In this document: positions 1 to 9,351 of the stretch, piece after piece
How positions within the stretch are numbered: position 1 is the stretch's first letter
Layout: the number at the start of each line of letters is the position of its first letter
Source of the DNA: Pseudocalidococcus azoricus BACA0444
Lineage (GTDB): Bacteria; Cyanobacteriota; Cyanobacteriia; Thermosynechococcales; Thermosynechococcaceae
NCBI RefSeq assembly: GCF_031729055.1
Contig: NZ_JAVMIP010000018.1
Coordinates: 1-62,785 of the forward strand
Direction of reading: 5' to 3'
Length of the DNA stretch: 62,785 bases
Translations under genes and position numbers: made by a program
Notes under the pieces: model-generated
The model's database searches: none
The model's input: the letters and a program-made list of their open reading frames with translations, nothing else
What the model was told of the DNA's origin: nothing

Positions 1-41
1 ATCTTACTTGACAATAGATAAGTTTAATTATAGCTCACTTA

Positions 42-272
42 TTAATGGGTATTGCCATATTGGGTGTGGTAACGCTGAAGAATGATTTCCCCATCTTGGT
101 ATTCAGCGGGAGTTAACCCAGTTTTGTGGGGTTCCCATTGGGAGATGACCCAGACCCAAGCCTGCGGCTCGATGGCCAATAGGGTTACTCATCCGCCGCT
201 CATATTGGAAGAGTAGGCCTGGGGACAGCGTTGATAGGTTTGTAACCGAGATGCAGAGAGGACATAAGCCAT
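42..272 (-). pseudogene. RecB-like PD-(D/E)XK nuclease remnant
   Basis: Reading the minus strand from an ATG at 272, an N-terminus containing LSASRLQTYQRCPQAY is seen. This resembles the start of cyanobacterial RecB-family exonuclease-like proteins. A TGA interrupts after about 27 codons. Another frame then continues with a stretch containing GLTPAEYQDGEIILQRY to a TAA at 42-44. The remainder of a normal gene of several hundred codons, including the nuclease motifs, is missing, so this is an internally deleted, frameshifted relic. It begins 6 bp after the S24 repressor stop with an AAGAGG ribosome-binding site, so the two were probably once co-transcribed. Family assignment rests on recognising the N-terminal signature only. 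Confidence 0.5.
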
Positions 273-278
273 GACTAT

Positions 279-932
279 CTAGCCTCTTAATTTCCGTCCC
301 GACCAGACCACTCGCCCCAGGATGGCAAAATCATCCGGGTCAATTTGCTCAGAAATCGGAAACGGGGGATAGGCACTGTTATCACTGGCAATCAAGAGGG
401 TTTTACCTGGCTGTGGGAGTAACCGCTTCACCATCAAGAGAGCATTACAGCGAATCAGATAAATTCCCTCTTGCAAGGGGTCGGGGAGCTTATGGGTAAA
501 GAGTACGGTATCGCCATTATTGAGGGTGGGTTCCATCGAATCACCTCGCACTGTCAGTAATCCGGCATCCTGGGGATTGACGTTCAACTCTTGCTCAATC
601 CAATCCAAGTCTAGGTTAAGCGCATCAACCGCGGTTTCCGCCTCCAAGAATGTACCCGTCCCCGCCGCTGCTTCTAAGTCATACCGAGGAATCGCCACCG
701 TTGGGCGTTGTGGGTAACGTCCCATCAGGAGCCAGGTTGGGTCAGCCTCAAAGGTTTGGCACACACGGGCTAACAGTTCAGCATCGGGGAGACGTTCTTC
801 TTTTTCATACCGCACCAGAGTACGTGCCCCAATCCCTAATAGCTCGGCAAAGGTTTGACGGCTTCGCTTTCCCCGTAACTGTACTAAACGTTCCCCAATT
901 CCACACGAAAGACGCTGATTATGATGATTCAT
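279..932 (-). CDS. XRE-family repressor with S24 (LexA/CI-type) peptidase domain
   Basis: 217 aa from the ATG at 932; an ATG at 944 and longer in-frame starts exist, but they would run into the divergent gene. Residues ~8-70 form an XRE helix-turn-helix (RQTFAELLGIGARTLVRYE). The C-terminal half is a Peptidase S24 domain with the Ser loop VRGDSMEPTLNNGDTV and a downstream VKRLL segment carrying the expected catalytic Lys. Such proteins are CI/LexA-like repressors that autocleave on DNA-damage signals. It is divergent from the next gene and probably controls it, itself and the broken nuclease gene behind it. It may be a prophage or defence-island regulator, or a chromosomal stress regulator; the targets are unknown. 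Confidence 0.85.
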   Translation of the reverse strand: MNHHNQRLSCGIGERLVQLRGKRSRQTFAELLGIGARTLVRYEKEERLPDAELLARVCQTFEADPTWLLMGRYPQRPTVAIPRYDLEAAAGTGTFLEAETAVDALNLDLDWIEQELNVNPQDAGLLTVRGDSMEPTLNNGDTVLFTHKLPDPLQEGIYLIRCNALLMVKRLLPQPGKTLLIASDNSAYPPFPISEQIDPDDFAILGRVVWSGRKLRG

Positions 933-944
933 TTTTAATATCAT

Positions 945-956
945 GCCCGAATGGGC
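945..956. promoter_or_regulatory. Candidate operator in the repressor divergent promoter
   Basis: The 77 bp between the two divergent starts contain the inverted repeat GCCCGAATGGGC (arms GCCC and GGGC). A dyad-binding XRE-S24 repressor would be expected to bind near here. Only the symmetry is visible; binding is inference. Confidence 0.25.
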
Positions 957-1009
957 GTAATCTAACATAAAACCTATGAGATGTTGAAGGGATGGAACGG
1001 AGTCGCCCC

Positions 1010-1411
1010 ATGAACAACAACCCATCTCAAACGCTGACTGCCCAACGGACTAGCTTAGAACAGCAGTATGGTCGCTTCCTAATTTCTGCCCAGTTTGGCC
1101 AGAGATGGCAGCAGATGAGTCTGTCACAGCAGACAGAGGTGTTGGCCTATTGTGAACAAATTATTGGCCAGCCTGAAGCCTTGAGATTATCCCCTCTATC
1201 CCCTGAAGTTGTCTTAGAAGTCAGTTTAGGTCGGGTTTGGGCCGTGCGGGTCAGTCGTGGATCCGAATTTGCGGCCTATCAATTTGCGAGATGGGCCACA
1301 AGGGTATCAGCCTTAGTCGCGGTTCAGCAGACTGAACTGGGTTGGGTTGTGCGGTGTTGGGGGCTAAACCCGTTGGTTTGGCGACAAATCCTCGATGCCC
1401 AAGCTGGATGA
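1010..1411 (+). CDS. Hypothetical protein divergent from the S24 repressor
   Basis: 133 aa from the ATG at 1010, which has a GGAG ribosome-binding site 8 bp upstream; an ATG at 992 is possible but overlaps the site. I do not recognise the family. The protein is soluble, Gln- and Trp-rich, with no signal peptide or membrane segment. Its N-terminal half looks helical (SLEQQYGRFLISAQFGQRW, then LSQQTEVLAYCEQIIGQPEA). Its C-terminal half looks like beta strands (VVLEVSLGRVWAVRVSRG). The position opposite the repressor suggests that it is repressor-controlled. Confidence 0.6.
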   Translation: MNNNPSQTLTAQRTSLEQQYGRFLISAQFGQRWQQMSLSQQTEVLAYCEQIIGQPEALRLSPLSPEVVLEVSLGRVWAVRVSRGSEFAAYQFARWATRVSALVAVQQTELGWVVRCWGLNPLVWRQILDAQAG

Positions 1412-1414
1412 AGG

Positions 1415-1432
1415 ACTGTCATCAATGACAGT
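1415..1432 (+). terminator. Hairpin just after the hypothetical gene
   Basis: ACTGTCA-TCAA-TGACAGT forms a perfect 7-bp stem 3 nt after the stop codon. There is no clear T-run after it, so it may be an intrinsic terminator or an mRNA 3'-stabilising hairpin. Confidence 0.35.
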
Positions 1433-1653
1433 TGAATTTGGCAGTCGAGTCGAGATAAGTGACCTGACCACTACCCAAACAGCCCCCTCACTCCACTGGG
1501 ACTGATGTTAGTAATAAGGTCGTCAATTGCAGTTCAAGTATCTGGAATCTCTAAATACTTGATATGTTGCAGAAGTGTTAAAAGTTAGCTTAAAGTACAA
1601 AAAAAGGGGCGGAAATCAAGTATTTTTCCCTTGAATAAAAACAGTGAAGTATC

Positions 1654-2619
1654 ATGTCATTATTTACAAACATTGTCAAATCGATTCTCAAACAACTTAG
1701 CAGTCACGATTACCCTGTTCTCAACTCTCAACTGTTTTTCAAAATCTGGTTAACCTACGTCATAGACCAAGGTTAAACGAGTATGAGAGCCTTATTTTAC
1801 CGCTTAAACAAATCAGGAATTGAGATTGATATATCTACCTTTTCAAAAGCAAATAAAACTCGTGAGAATGGCTTACTTCGGTGATTTTATCCCCAACTGA
1901 TGCAGCAAGTCAAACGGAAAAATGCCCCCTGTAAGCTGATGCCATTTTCCATTGATTCAACCATTATTACCTTAACCAGTAAACTCTTTTGGTTGCGAGG
2001 ATATCATCCAGTAAAGTTGATCAATGGATTTAATCTGACTCAGAACGTCATGAGTAAATGCATGATTAACTTCGGTCAATAAAATGATGCTAAGTTTACC
2101 GATGAAATTCTGACAATAATCCCAGAAAATGCAGTCGCCATCATAGATAGAGGATTTGCTGACTGGAAATTTCTCGATGAACTGAGTCAATTAGAACACT
2201 TATTCTTAGTGCGAATTAAAAACAATATGAAAACGGATCTAGACCACAACCGCTATTGAATCATTTGATTTTATGATATTGACAGTGGCATAGAGTTTCG
2301 TTTGGCCACTAATCTGCTAGGAATGAGTGATCAAGAGATTAGTGAATTGTATCGGCATCGCTGGGCAATTGAAAATCTATGGAAATTTCTATAGAGCAAA
2401 GCTTGTTCGCAGAAGATGAACTTATTTTTAGAGAAAATAATCACGAAGAGTCTTAATGGTGTCACGACACAAATTTATATAATTCTGATTACATATTTAA
2501 TCTTAGAGTTGATGGATATTCCTTTTTGCTATGGTTGTACATTATTAGATAGATTGCGTTATTCAAAACTTGAATTAAGTCGGCATCACTCGGTCATCCA
2601 CTGGAGCTTTAATTGGTAG
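1654..2619 (+). pseudogene. Decayed IS4-type DDE transposase
   Basis: Pieces of one transposase occur in order but in shifting frames. The N-terminus MSLFTNIVKSILKQL starts at 1654. The first catalytic Asp region is FSIDSTIITLTSKLFWLRGYH (about 1945-2005), followed by a region near 2130-2225 reading AIIDRGFADWKFLDEL and VRIKNN. Next come the YREK-type region ELYRHRWAIENLWKFL (about 2344-2390) and the C-terminus ending VIHWSFNW at 2619. In-frame stops occur after residue ~40, near 1885, at 2080, near 2257 and at 2390. It is clearly inactive. No convincing terminal inverted repeats or target duplication were found. Confidence 0.85.
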
Positions 2620-2676
2620 TCAGGAATATTTATTACTTAAAATATAAAATTTTATTGCAGCTTTCAACGTTTCTGA

Positions 2677-4866
2677 TTAAAAATAAATAAATAAATTCAG
2701 GCCGGGAATGGTGCGGGATAATGTCCAGAACAGTAGGCCAATGTAAGGTAAACCCAGGCCCCACTGATACCAAACCAAACTTCCTACCAGGCCTGGTAAC
2801 TGTTGATCTCGCAAGCGGACATCATTAAAGCCAAATTTGAGAAAGTTAATTAAACTCAGATCAAAATAATTTAATCCTGTCCAGCGGCGGCCCCAGAGAA
2901 TTGGTTCATAACGGTCGCGGAAAAAGGGAAATCTTGGCATGATCGGTAAACGCCCAATCAGTAAGCGAAACTGCCGTTGACTGCCATCTTCCACAAAATA
3001 ACTAATGGTCATCAGGTCATGATAGCGACCTTGGAGATAGATAATCAGGGTTAAAACCAGGGGAATTGGAACCAGAAAAATGACTAAACAAAGCCATGTT
3101 AACCCCGGATTGACCGCCGCCCGCATAATTAAACTTCCCCCCACCAGGCCGAGGCCAATCCCCCCAAAAATCATTACCACTGTTTCCACCAGGCCTGGCA
3201 GGATGGGAGTTGGCCGCCAGCGTCTAATCCGATCCACCCCCCAGAAGACCAAGGCAAAATAGGCAATCGCTACTAGACCAACTCCAAAAATTAAGCCAAA
3301 CCGACTCCCATAGGCCGTAAAGGCTAACAGTAAACTCAAGCCCAACCATTGCCAGAGATAACCCCAATAGGCCGTTAAGGAGAGCACCGGCACAACATTT
3401 ACCTTGGCCTGGAGTTTGACATAGGTGGCGAGATCAATCACATTCCGACTGAGTAAATCACTGAGGTCAGTAAAGGGTTTTTGGACCCGCTGGGCAAGGA
3501 CTTGGGTGGTCTGGGATGGTGTAAATCCTAGCTGCTGCAATTGAGATTCGGATAGTTGATTCAAATTCCGTTGCCAAAGGGTGCGGCTGAGTTCTTGCCA
3601 GTGGCGGAGTTGGCCCATGAGTTCAATGGCATTGGCATCTTGAATTTGCTCCAACTGGCGGAAGTTACGGACTAGATTACGAATGACGGTTTGATTGTTG
3701 CGATAGCTGGGCAGGGTGAAGCTGGCCCCGATTTTGCCGGGAGTTCCTAAAATTTGGGCAGTTTTGGCATCAAACTCAAGGTCAGGAATATTGATTTTGG
3801 CCTGGGGACTAAAGCTGGCATCACTGAGATCGAGTTGATTGAGAATGGTAGCGGCCCGTAAATTCATTTTTTCTTGGAGTTGGATCCCCCGAAAACTGAT
3901 CATCTGGTTAAAGCTGGCCTCAGGAAAAAATATCGATTTCTGCCACTGACTACGATTAAAATTCACGGTTCCGAGCCAGCGGGTTTGACTAAAATCTGCA
4001 TTGCCTTGCCATTGGGAACGGGAAAAGGTGGCGGACTGCTCAAAAATGACGCGACTAAAATTAGCACTGTCACGAAACTCACTATTACTAAAGTCAACGG
4101 ATTGCTGCCAGCGGGTTTGGGTAAAGTTGATTTTCCGAAAAAAGATCGTCCCGTGCCAATTACTGGCCTGGTGAAATTGACTCCCACTCCAATTACAGGC
4201 CTGGCTGAAGCGACTCCCAGACCAATCGGACTTGCTGAAAAAATCTGTATTCTGCCCTTGGACTTCACCTAGAAAAAAAGTATTTCGCCCCGAAACCAGG
4301 CCTTGAAATTGGGTGCGATTTAGATAGATAGCCCCCCGCCATAGGCGCAATTGTAAATCGTCTTCACGGTAGTCTTGACTTAACAGGGATCGGGATAAGC
4401 GACTTAATTGAAATAACCGCTGCCGATCTTGATTGAATTGAGTTTGTTCTGCACTGGAAAAATTAGGAGCCAAGGCCTGGCCGGTTAAGGGTAAACGCAC
4501 TCCCAAGGGGCCAAACTGCCAATCCCCCATAATCACGGCATCACTTAAATCCAGGCCCCAGGCCTTGCCAGAACGTTGGAGTTGAGTCGCTAAAACGGAA
4601 TAAAATTGATCGCGAAAGGGGGTATTTTCTGGACGTAAATCAATTTGAAATTGTCTGAGATCGATAGTGGGTTTGCCATCTAAAGTGATTGGATTTTGGA
4701 GTCGTTGTTGCAGTGTTTCTAGGGTTAGTAATGGATGCTCATCTGCAAGGCCTGGCCTGGTTAAACTAATCCACACCAAAATAACAGTCAAAAGATACCG
4801 CAAGATGAGCTTGATATGATTTGTTGGTGAACCTTGCTTAGGGCTGAATCTCATTATCAAGACCAT
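2677..4866 (-). CDS. Large pentapeptide-repeat membrane protein (F/W-rich repeats)
   Basis: 729 aa from the ATG at 4866, chosen because AGAGG lies 6 bp upstream; ATGs at 4905 and 4854 are alternatives. After a hydrophobic N-terminal segment (LLTVILVWISL), residues ~185-350 are tandem five-residue repeats in which the central position is mostly Phe or Trp (DWSGSRFSQACNWSGSQF, NFSRVIFEQSATFSRSQW) rather than the usual A(D/N)LXX. A linker with a helix-hairpin-like LNQLSESQLQQLGF region follows, then about five membrane helices (residues ~485-620 and near the C-terminus). It is convergent with the IS relic. The function is unknown; a beta-helix stalk displayed on a membrane anchor is the likely architecture. 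Confidence 0.75.
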   Translation of the reverse strand: MVLIMRFSPKQGSPTNHIKLILRYLLTVILVWISLTRPGLADEHPLLTLETLQQRLQNPITLDGKPTIDLRQFQIDLRPENTPFRDQFYSVLATQLQRSGKAWGLDLSDAVIMGDWQFGPLGVRLPLTGQALAPNFSSAEQTQFNQDRQRLFQLSRLSRSLLSQDYREDDLQLRLWRGAIYLNRTQFQGLVSGRNTFFLGEVQGQNTDFFSKSDWSGSRFSQACNWSGSQFHQASNWHGTIFFRKINFTQTRWQQSVDFSNSEFRDSANFSRVIFEQSATFSRSQWQGNADFSQTRWLGTVNFNRSQWQKSIFFPEASFNQMISFRGIQLQEKMNLRAATILNQLDLSDASFSPQAKINIPDLEFDAKTAQILGTPGKIGASFTLPSYRNNQTVIRNLVRNFRQLEQIQDANAIELMGQLRHWQELSRTLWQRNLNQLSESQLQQLGFTPSQTTQVLAQRVQKPFTDLSDLLSRNVIDLATYVKLQAKVNVVPVLSLTAYWGYLWQWLGLSLLLAFTAYGSRFGLIFGVGLVAIAYFALVFWGVDRIRRWRPTPILPGLVETVVMIFGGIGLGLVGGSLIMRAAVNPGLTWLCLVIFLVPIPLVLTLIIYLQGRYHDLMTISYFVEDGSQRQFRLLIGRLPIMPRFPFFRDRYEPILWGRRWTGLNYFDLSLINFLKFGFNDVRLRDQQLPGLVGSLVWYQWGLGLPYIGLLFWTLSRTIPGLNLFIYF

Positions 4867-4980
4867 CAAATCCTCTAGGGAGCCAATACTTTGCCAACGC
4901 CCCATCTTCTAGGTTTATCTCACAAAAGGCGATGGGGAATGTTTGCTACGATTGTAGAACTCCTGCTGACCTGAATTTCT

Positions 4981-5265
4981 ATGAGTGAGCTAGAATTTCA
5001 ATCCCAAGTCTTGACTGAGTTGCGGGGCATCAACCAACGTCTTGATCACCTCGAGAATGATTTACAACTCATTAAGGGTGATTTAGCTGCCTCGACCCAG
5101 CGGATGGACAAATGGGAGGAACGCTTTTTTCAACTCTCCCGCGATAACCTGATCATTGCCCGAACGGTGATTGTGGCGGCAGCTTCGGTGGTCATCTTTG
5201 GGAATTTGCTCCAAAATGCAGATGCCATCATTGGGGCGGTGACTAAGTTACTAGATCGGGCTTAG
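4981..5265 (+). CDS. Small coiled-coil protein with C-terminal membrane helix
   Basis: 94 aa starting MSELEFQSQVLTEL. The first ~55 residues are a charged heptad-like coiled coil (LRGINQRLDHLENDLQLIKGDL), followed by a single hydrophobic segment (VIVAAASVVIFGNLL, residues ~62-76). It looks like the many small tail-anchored coiled-coil proteins in cyanobacteria with no assigned job. It is divergent from the large pentapeptide protein, with a 114-bp shared upstream region. Confidence 0.6.
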   Translation: MSELEFQSQVLTELRGINQRLDHLENDLQLIKGDLAASTQRMDKWEERFFQLSRDNLIIARTVIVAAASVVIFGNLLQNADAIIGAVTKLLDRA

Positions 5266-5386
5266 ATTTCGCTGCTACCATCGTTCACATCTGTAAAATT
5301 CCCCCCCAGGCCTGGGAAATTCAAAGTCCCTAGGGCATAATGATGGGTAATCTAAGGATAGTTATTGTTCCGGTCTGGGATGGGTT

Positions 5387-5881
5387 ATGGCAAGTTTCTG
5401 CACAAATATTACTAAAACGAACTGGTTAACTGGGTGCTGTATCCTGGGTATCTTGGTCAACTTTGCAACCCCAGGCCTGGCTGCCAAACCAGAAGACCTC
5501 CAACAACTGAACCGCACAGGTAACTGTCCTAACTGTGATCTGAGCTATGCCAACCTTAATGGCCGGAATTTCAAAGGGGCTGATCTGCAAGGAGCCAATC
5601 TAAATGCGGCAACTCTCAGAGGTGCGAATCTGACGGGGGCAAACTTGACCGGAGCAACCCTGACCAATGCGGATTTACGGGGCGCGCGCTTTAGTCGTGC
5701 AAATTTAACCAATGCCAGCCTGGCCTGGGCCCGAGTTGAGCGGGTGCGGTTTGATCAGGCCAATCTGACGGGAGCTATGTTGGGGGGCAGTAAACTCGCC
5801 GGGGCCTTAGATTTAACGGGCGCAACTCTGCCGAATACGAAGCCAGCCTTCTTTGTTTTACCAACTCGGTCATCTCGATAA
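5387..5881 (+). CDS. Exported pentapeptide-repeat protein
   Basis: 164 aa. A signal peptide ends near FATPGLAAKPEDL. A short CPNC motif (residues ~47-50) follows, then about 16 canonical A(D/N)LXX repeats (LSYANLNGRNFKGADLQGA onward, residues ~52-150), which fold as a right-handed quadrilateral beta-helix. The two cysteines in NCPNCDLSYANL before the first repeat are typical of cyanobacterial lumenal or periplasmic pentapeptide proteins and may form a disulfide. The molecular function is unknown. It is convergent with the SDR gene, with 15 bp between stops. Confidence 0.8.
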   Translation: MASFCTNITKTNWLTGCCILGILVNFATPGLAAKPEDLQQLNRTGNCPNCDLSYANLNGRNFKGADLQGANLNAATLRGANLTGANLTGATLTNADLRGARFSRANLTNASLAWARVERVRFDQANLTGAMLGGSKLAGALDLTGATLPNTKPAFFVLPTRSSR

Positions 5882-5896
5882 GGGGTCAATTCCGCT

Positions 5897-6838
5897 TTAT
5901 TTAGCTGCTTGGGTGATCCGCAGTAAATCCGTCAAACTACCGCAGTAGGGAGTTAGGCCTAAACTTTGGGGATTGATGATCCTGTCATAACTGAAGTGTC
6001 GATATTGGACACAAAAATAATCCCAGGCCGCCATCTGTAAGCCAAAAACCTTGATCAAAATATTCACTAGCCATAACCGGAGCGGCAGTTGGACGTAAAT
6101 CCGTTGTCCGCTAAAGTCACACATTTCCGCTAACATTTGTTGAACGGTCAAGGCTGGATTACCCAAAACTAAACGCGGGCCTGGGTTTGTTTCAGGGTGC
6201 TGAATCAGATGGGTAATCACCAGGCCAATATCGCGACCGTGGACAAAATGAAAACTGCCATCCACATCAAAATATTTGGCCAACCACAACCATTTGAGCG
6301 CGTCCCCCAGGCCCCCCGTAATATGAGAAGTTGGTTTGCCATCGCCGCCCCCCCCAAACACCAAGGTGGGAAAAAGCTCCACAATCCGATCCGCAATCCT
6401 TAAGGTTTCCAGTTGGTGCAGGCATTGATATTTGGAGCGAATATAATCGGTACCAATCGTCCCAGCTTCCGGGAGGGGATTGAGTTGCCGATCTAGAACA
6501 CTTGCAGTAGAAAAGTAAAAGACTTTTTGGCAAACGTCTGGATTTAACGCTTCCATTAAGGCCAAGGTTTGAGTTACATTCACCTGGAAAATTTCCGGGC
6601 CACCCCACATCGTTGCCGTCAAAATCGCTATGTTGAAAGTTGGGAGTAAAGCCGCTAGGGGTTCCAGGTTGAGCATATCCCCTTGAATCACCGTAATCCC
6701 AGGCCGGGCCGTCAGATCCAGGTTTAATTTGGCCGGATTGCGCACCATGAGAAATAATTCATGATCCGTCTGTTGAATCAAGCTTTCGGAAATATAGTGA
6801 CCAATGCAGCCGCTCGCCCCAGTAACTAAAATCCGCAA
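5897..6838 (-). CDS. NAD(P)-dependent epimerase/dehydratase (extended SDR)
   Basis: 313 aa. The N-terminal Rossmann motif is VTGASGCIGHYIS, and the active-site pair is visible as the downstream YIRSKY (YxxxK). The start is a TTG at 6838, immediately after the hemE stop (3 bp gap), with GGGAG upstream inside the hemE end, so it is translationally coupled to hemE. Family members reduce or epimerise nucleotide-sugar or isoprenoid-like substrates; the exact substrate cannot be read from sequence. Coupling with hemE might suggest a tetrapyrrole or pigment role, but that is only context. Confidence 0.8.
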   Translation of the reverse strand: MRILVTGASGCIGHYISESLIQQTDHELFLMVRNPAKLNLDLTARPGITVIQGDMLNLEPLAALLPTFNIAILTATMWGGPEIFQVNVTQTLALMEALNPDVCQKVFYFSTASVLDRQLNPLPEAGTIGTDYIRSKYQCLHQLETLRIADRIVELFPTLVFGGGGDGKPTSHITGGLGDALKWLWLAKYFDVDGSFHFVHGRDIGLVITHLIQHPETNPGPRLVLGNPALTVQQMLAEMCDFSGQRIYVQLPLRLWLVNILIKVFGLQMAAWDYFCVQYRHFSYDRIINPQSLGLTPYCGSLTDLLRITQAAK

Positions 6839-6841
6839 GGG

Positions 6842-7891
6842 TTAATAGCTCCCCGATTTGACCAAATCAAACAAGTAGGCCACATTTTCTTCGGGGGTTT
6901 TTTGGAGCACACCATGACCCAGGTTAAAGATATAGCGAGAATCCCCGGCCTGGCGAATAATATCAGCGACCCGTTCCTTAATCACATCGGGACTGGCAAA
7001 GAGGGTCACAGGGTCAAGATTGCCTTGAATGCCAATGTTGGGGCCGAAGCGTTGCCGGACTGGACTAATATCGACTGTCCAATCCAAACTGACAATATCC
7101 ACCCCACTGGCCGGCATCTTATCGAGAATTGCCCCACTGCCATTGATATAAAGAATCATCGGCACATCGGGATAAACCGCTTTTACCCCCCGGACAACCC
7201 GCTGTTGATAGGGCAGCGCAAAATTGGCATAGTCCCGCTGGCTGAGTTGCCCGGCCCAGGAATCAAACAACTGCACCACCTGCGCCCCACAATCAATCTG
7301 ATAGCAAAGATAGGCAGCAATGGCATCGGCCAGTTTTCCGAGGAATTGATGGAGTAAATCCGGCTCCTGGTAGGCCATGGTTTTAATCACAATGTAGTCT
7401 TTGGAACTTTTTCCTTCCACGGCATAGGCAGCAAGCGTCCAAGGGGCCCCGGCAAACCCCAAAACAGTCGCTTTATCCCCAACTTCTTTTCTCAGGGTGG
7501 TTAAGATCGGGCGAATGAATGGGCAGGCAACTTCTGGTTCAAGGGGGGTTAAGGCATTGACCTGGGCCTGGCTGCGAATCGGCGGATCAATAATCGGCCC
7601 TTTACTTTCAATGATGTCAAAGGGAATCCCCAGGCCGGGTAAGGGGGTTAAAATGTCGGAAAAAAGAATGACCCCATCGGGAGCAAAAGCCCGAAACGGT
7701 TGGAGGGAAATATCAATGGCTAACTCGGGAATTTCGGAGCGATCACGAAAAGAGGGGTAACGATCCCGCAAGTCTCGATAGACCTTCATGTACCGACCGG
7801 CCTGGCGCATTAACCAAATCGGGGGCCGATCTAGGACTTCCCCTTGAGCGACGCGCAACAAATGCGGGAGTACGGAGGTCGTTGTCCCCAC
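6842..7891 (-). CDS. hemE: Uroporphyrinogen decarboxylase
   Basis: 349 aa, normal length for HemE. It decarboxylates the four acetates of uroporphyrinogen III to give coproporphyrinogen III in haem and chlorophyll synthesis (cytosolic). Diagnostic motifs are [20 protein letters not shown] near residues 23-42 and [12 protein letters not shown] near the middle, with the C-terminal [14 protein letters not shown]. The start is a GTG at 7891 with AAGGA 9 nt upstream. It is followed at 3 bp by an SDR gene and divergent from the transporter at 8033. Confidence 0.95.
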   Translation of the reverse strand: MGTTTSVLPHLLRVAQGEVLDRPPIWLMRQAGRYMKVYRDLRDRYPSFRDRSEIPELAIDISLQPFRAFAPDGVILFSDILTPLPGLGIPFDIIESKGPIIDPPIRSQAQVNALTPLEPEVACPFIRPILTTLRKEVGDKATVLGFAGAPWTLAAYAVEGKSSKDYIVIKTMAYQEPDLLHQFLGKLADAIAAYLCYQIDCGAQVVQLFDSWAGQLSQRDYANFALPYQQRVVRGVKAVYPDVPMILYINGSGAILDKMPASGVDIVSLDWTVDISPVRQRFGPNIGIQGNLDPVTLFASPDVIKERVADIIRQAGDSRYIFNLGHGVLQKTPEENVAYLFDLVKSGSY

Positions 7892-8032
7892 GTTTTTAAT
7901 TCCTTGAAATTCAGTGCATACTCTAGTCTATGCCAGGCCGGGACTCCTGAAAAGTCTCTTGTCGGTCTGCCAGCGGTCTCTACCCCCTGTATAGTGCTAT
8001 AGAAGCGCAATCTGGCATTGTGTAACACATTT

Positions 8033-9337
8033 ATGGCAAAACCTGGTATGGCAAAACTTGGCTTTAATCCCCTCCAGTCCCTCACTGCCGCAATCAAAGT
8101 ATTTGAAAGCAAAAAAATGGCGGTTGTGCTCTTGATGGGTTTTTCCTCTGGATTGCCGTTTTTCTTGACCAGCCGCACTCTCCAGGCCTGGATGACCCAA
8201 GCAAACGTAGATTTAACGGCCATTGGCTTGTTTAGTTTGGTCGCGCTGCCCTATTCCCTCAAATTTCTCTGGTCGCCCCTATTAGATCGCTATGTGCCCC
8301 CCTTTTTAGGCCGGCGGCGGGGTTGGTTGATGGTGACCCAAATCGGTTTATTACTGGCCATTGCAGCGATGGGGTTCCAAAATCCCGCGGTGGGGCTGCG
8401 GCTGTTAGCGGTTAATGCCCTCCTGATTGCGTTTTTCAGTGCCAGCCAAGATATTGCCGTGGATGCCTACCGAACCGACATCTTGGAAGAGTTGGAAATG
8501 GGGGCTGGGGCTGGGGTTTATGTTTTAGGCTATCGGATTGCGCTGTTGGTAACGGGGTCGGCGGCTTTAATTTTGGCGGATCAAATGCCTTGGCCCTTGG
8601 TTTATCTGTTAATTTCTGGGCTGATGATGGTCGGGATATTAACCACCTTTTGGGGAGAGGAACCGGCCACGGATGTCCCTGCACCCCCCTCTTTGAAAGA
8701 TGCAATTATTTTGCCCTTTGGGGAGTTTTTTCACCGCTTTGGGGGGGGGAAGGCCCTGATTATTTTGCTCTTTGTCTGTTTCTATCGCTATGGAGATGCT
8801 CTGATTGGCAATATGGTGACTCCCTTCTTATTAAAAACTGGGTTTAGCCAAACGGAAATTGGGGCCTGGCAAGGGGGCCTGGGCCTGGTGGCAACCATTG
8901 TGGGGGTTTTGGCGGGAGGGGCCATTATTAGTCGGATTGGGATTCATCGGGCATTGTGGATATTAGGCTTTCTCCAGGCCCTCAGTAATCTGACTTATTT
9001 TGCCTTGGCCCAGGCCGGACAGAGTTATGGGCTGATGATTTTAGCGATTAATGTGGATAATTTTTGTGGGGGCCTGGGAGTAGCAGCCTTAACAGCCTTT
9101 CTGATGAGTTTATGTAATCCCCGTTTTTCGGCGACTCAATATGCCCTCTTGTCCAGTTTATTTGCCGTCAGTCGAGATATTTTTACTGCCCCTGCTGGCC
9201 GCTTAGCTGAAATTATGGGTTGGCCAGTGTTTTTTCTATTCACCCTTGCCGCTGCCTTACCCGCCTTGGCCCTGTTGCCCTTTTTTGCCCCCTGGCAGAG
9301 CCATGAAGAACCTCCCTTACCCCGGCCTGGTCAATAA
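8033..9337 (+). CDS. AmpG-like major facilitator transporter
   Basis: 434 aa from the ATG at 8033; the ATG at 8048 is equally possible, since neither has a clear ribosome-binding site. About 12 membrane helices are seen. AmpG-type features include LMGFSSGLPFFLTSRTLQAW, SPLLDRY and SQDIAVDAYRTD. AmpG proteins import muropeptides (GlcNAc-anhydroMurNAc peptides) for wall recycling; cyanobacterial relatives are often annotated this way without proof. It is divergent from hemE with a 141-bp intergenic region, and convergent with the RsbW-type kinase. Confidence 0.75.
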   Translation: MAKPGMAKLGFNPLQSLTAAIKVFESKKMAVVLLMGFSSGLPFFLTSRTLQAWMTQANVDLTAIGLFSLVALPYSLKFLWSPLLDRYVPPFLGRRRGWLMVTQIGLLLAIAAMGFQNPAVGLRLLAVNALLIAFFSASQDIAVDAYRTDILEELEMGAGAGVYVLGYRIALLVTGSAALILADQMPWPLVYLLISGLMMVGILTTFWGEEPATDVPAPPSLKDAIILPFGEFFHRFGGGKALIILLFVCFYRYGDALIGNMVTPFLLKTGFSQTEIGAWQGGLGLVATIVGVLAGGAIISRIGIHRALWILGFLQALSNLTYFALAQAGQSYGLMILAINVDNFCGGLGVAALTAFLMSLCNPRFSATQYALLSSLFAVSRDIFTAPAGRLAEIMGWPVFFLFTLAAALPALALLPFFAPWQSHEEPPLPRPGQ

Positions 9338-9351
9338 TTTTGATCTGTTTT

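Noticed and set aside
3874..4272. Long open frames on the plus strand and in another minus frame inside the pentapeptide gene
   Set aside because: They arise from repetitive codons of the pentapeptide repeats; no ribosome-binding site and no family similarity.
5305..5316. CCCAGGCCTGGG as an intrinsic terminator after the coiled-coil gene
   Set aside because: No loop or T-run; it is one of the many copies of the genome-wide palindrome.
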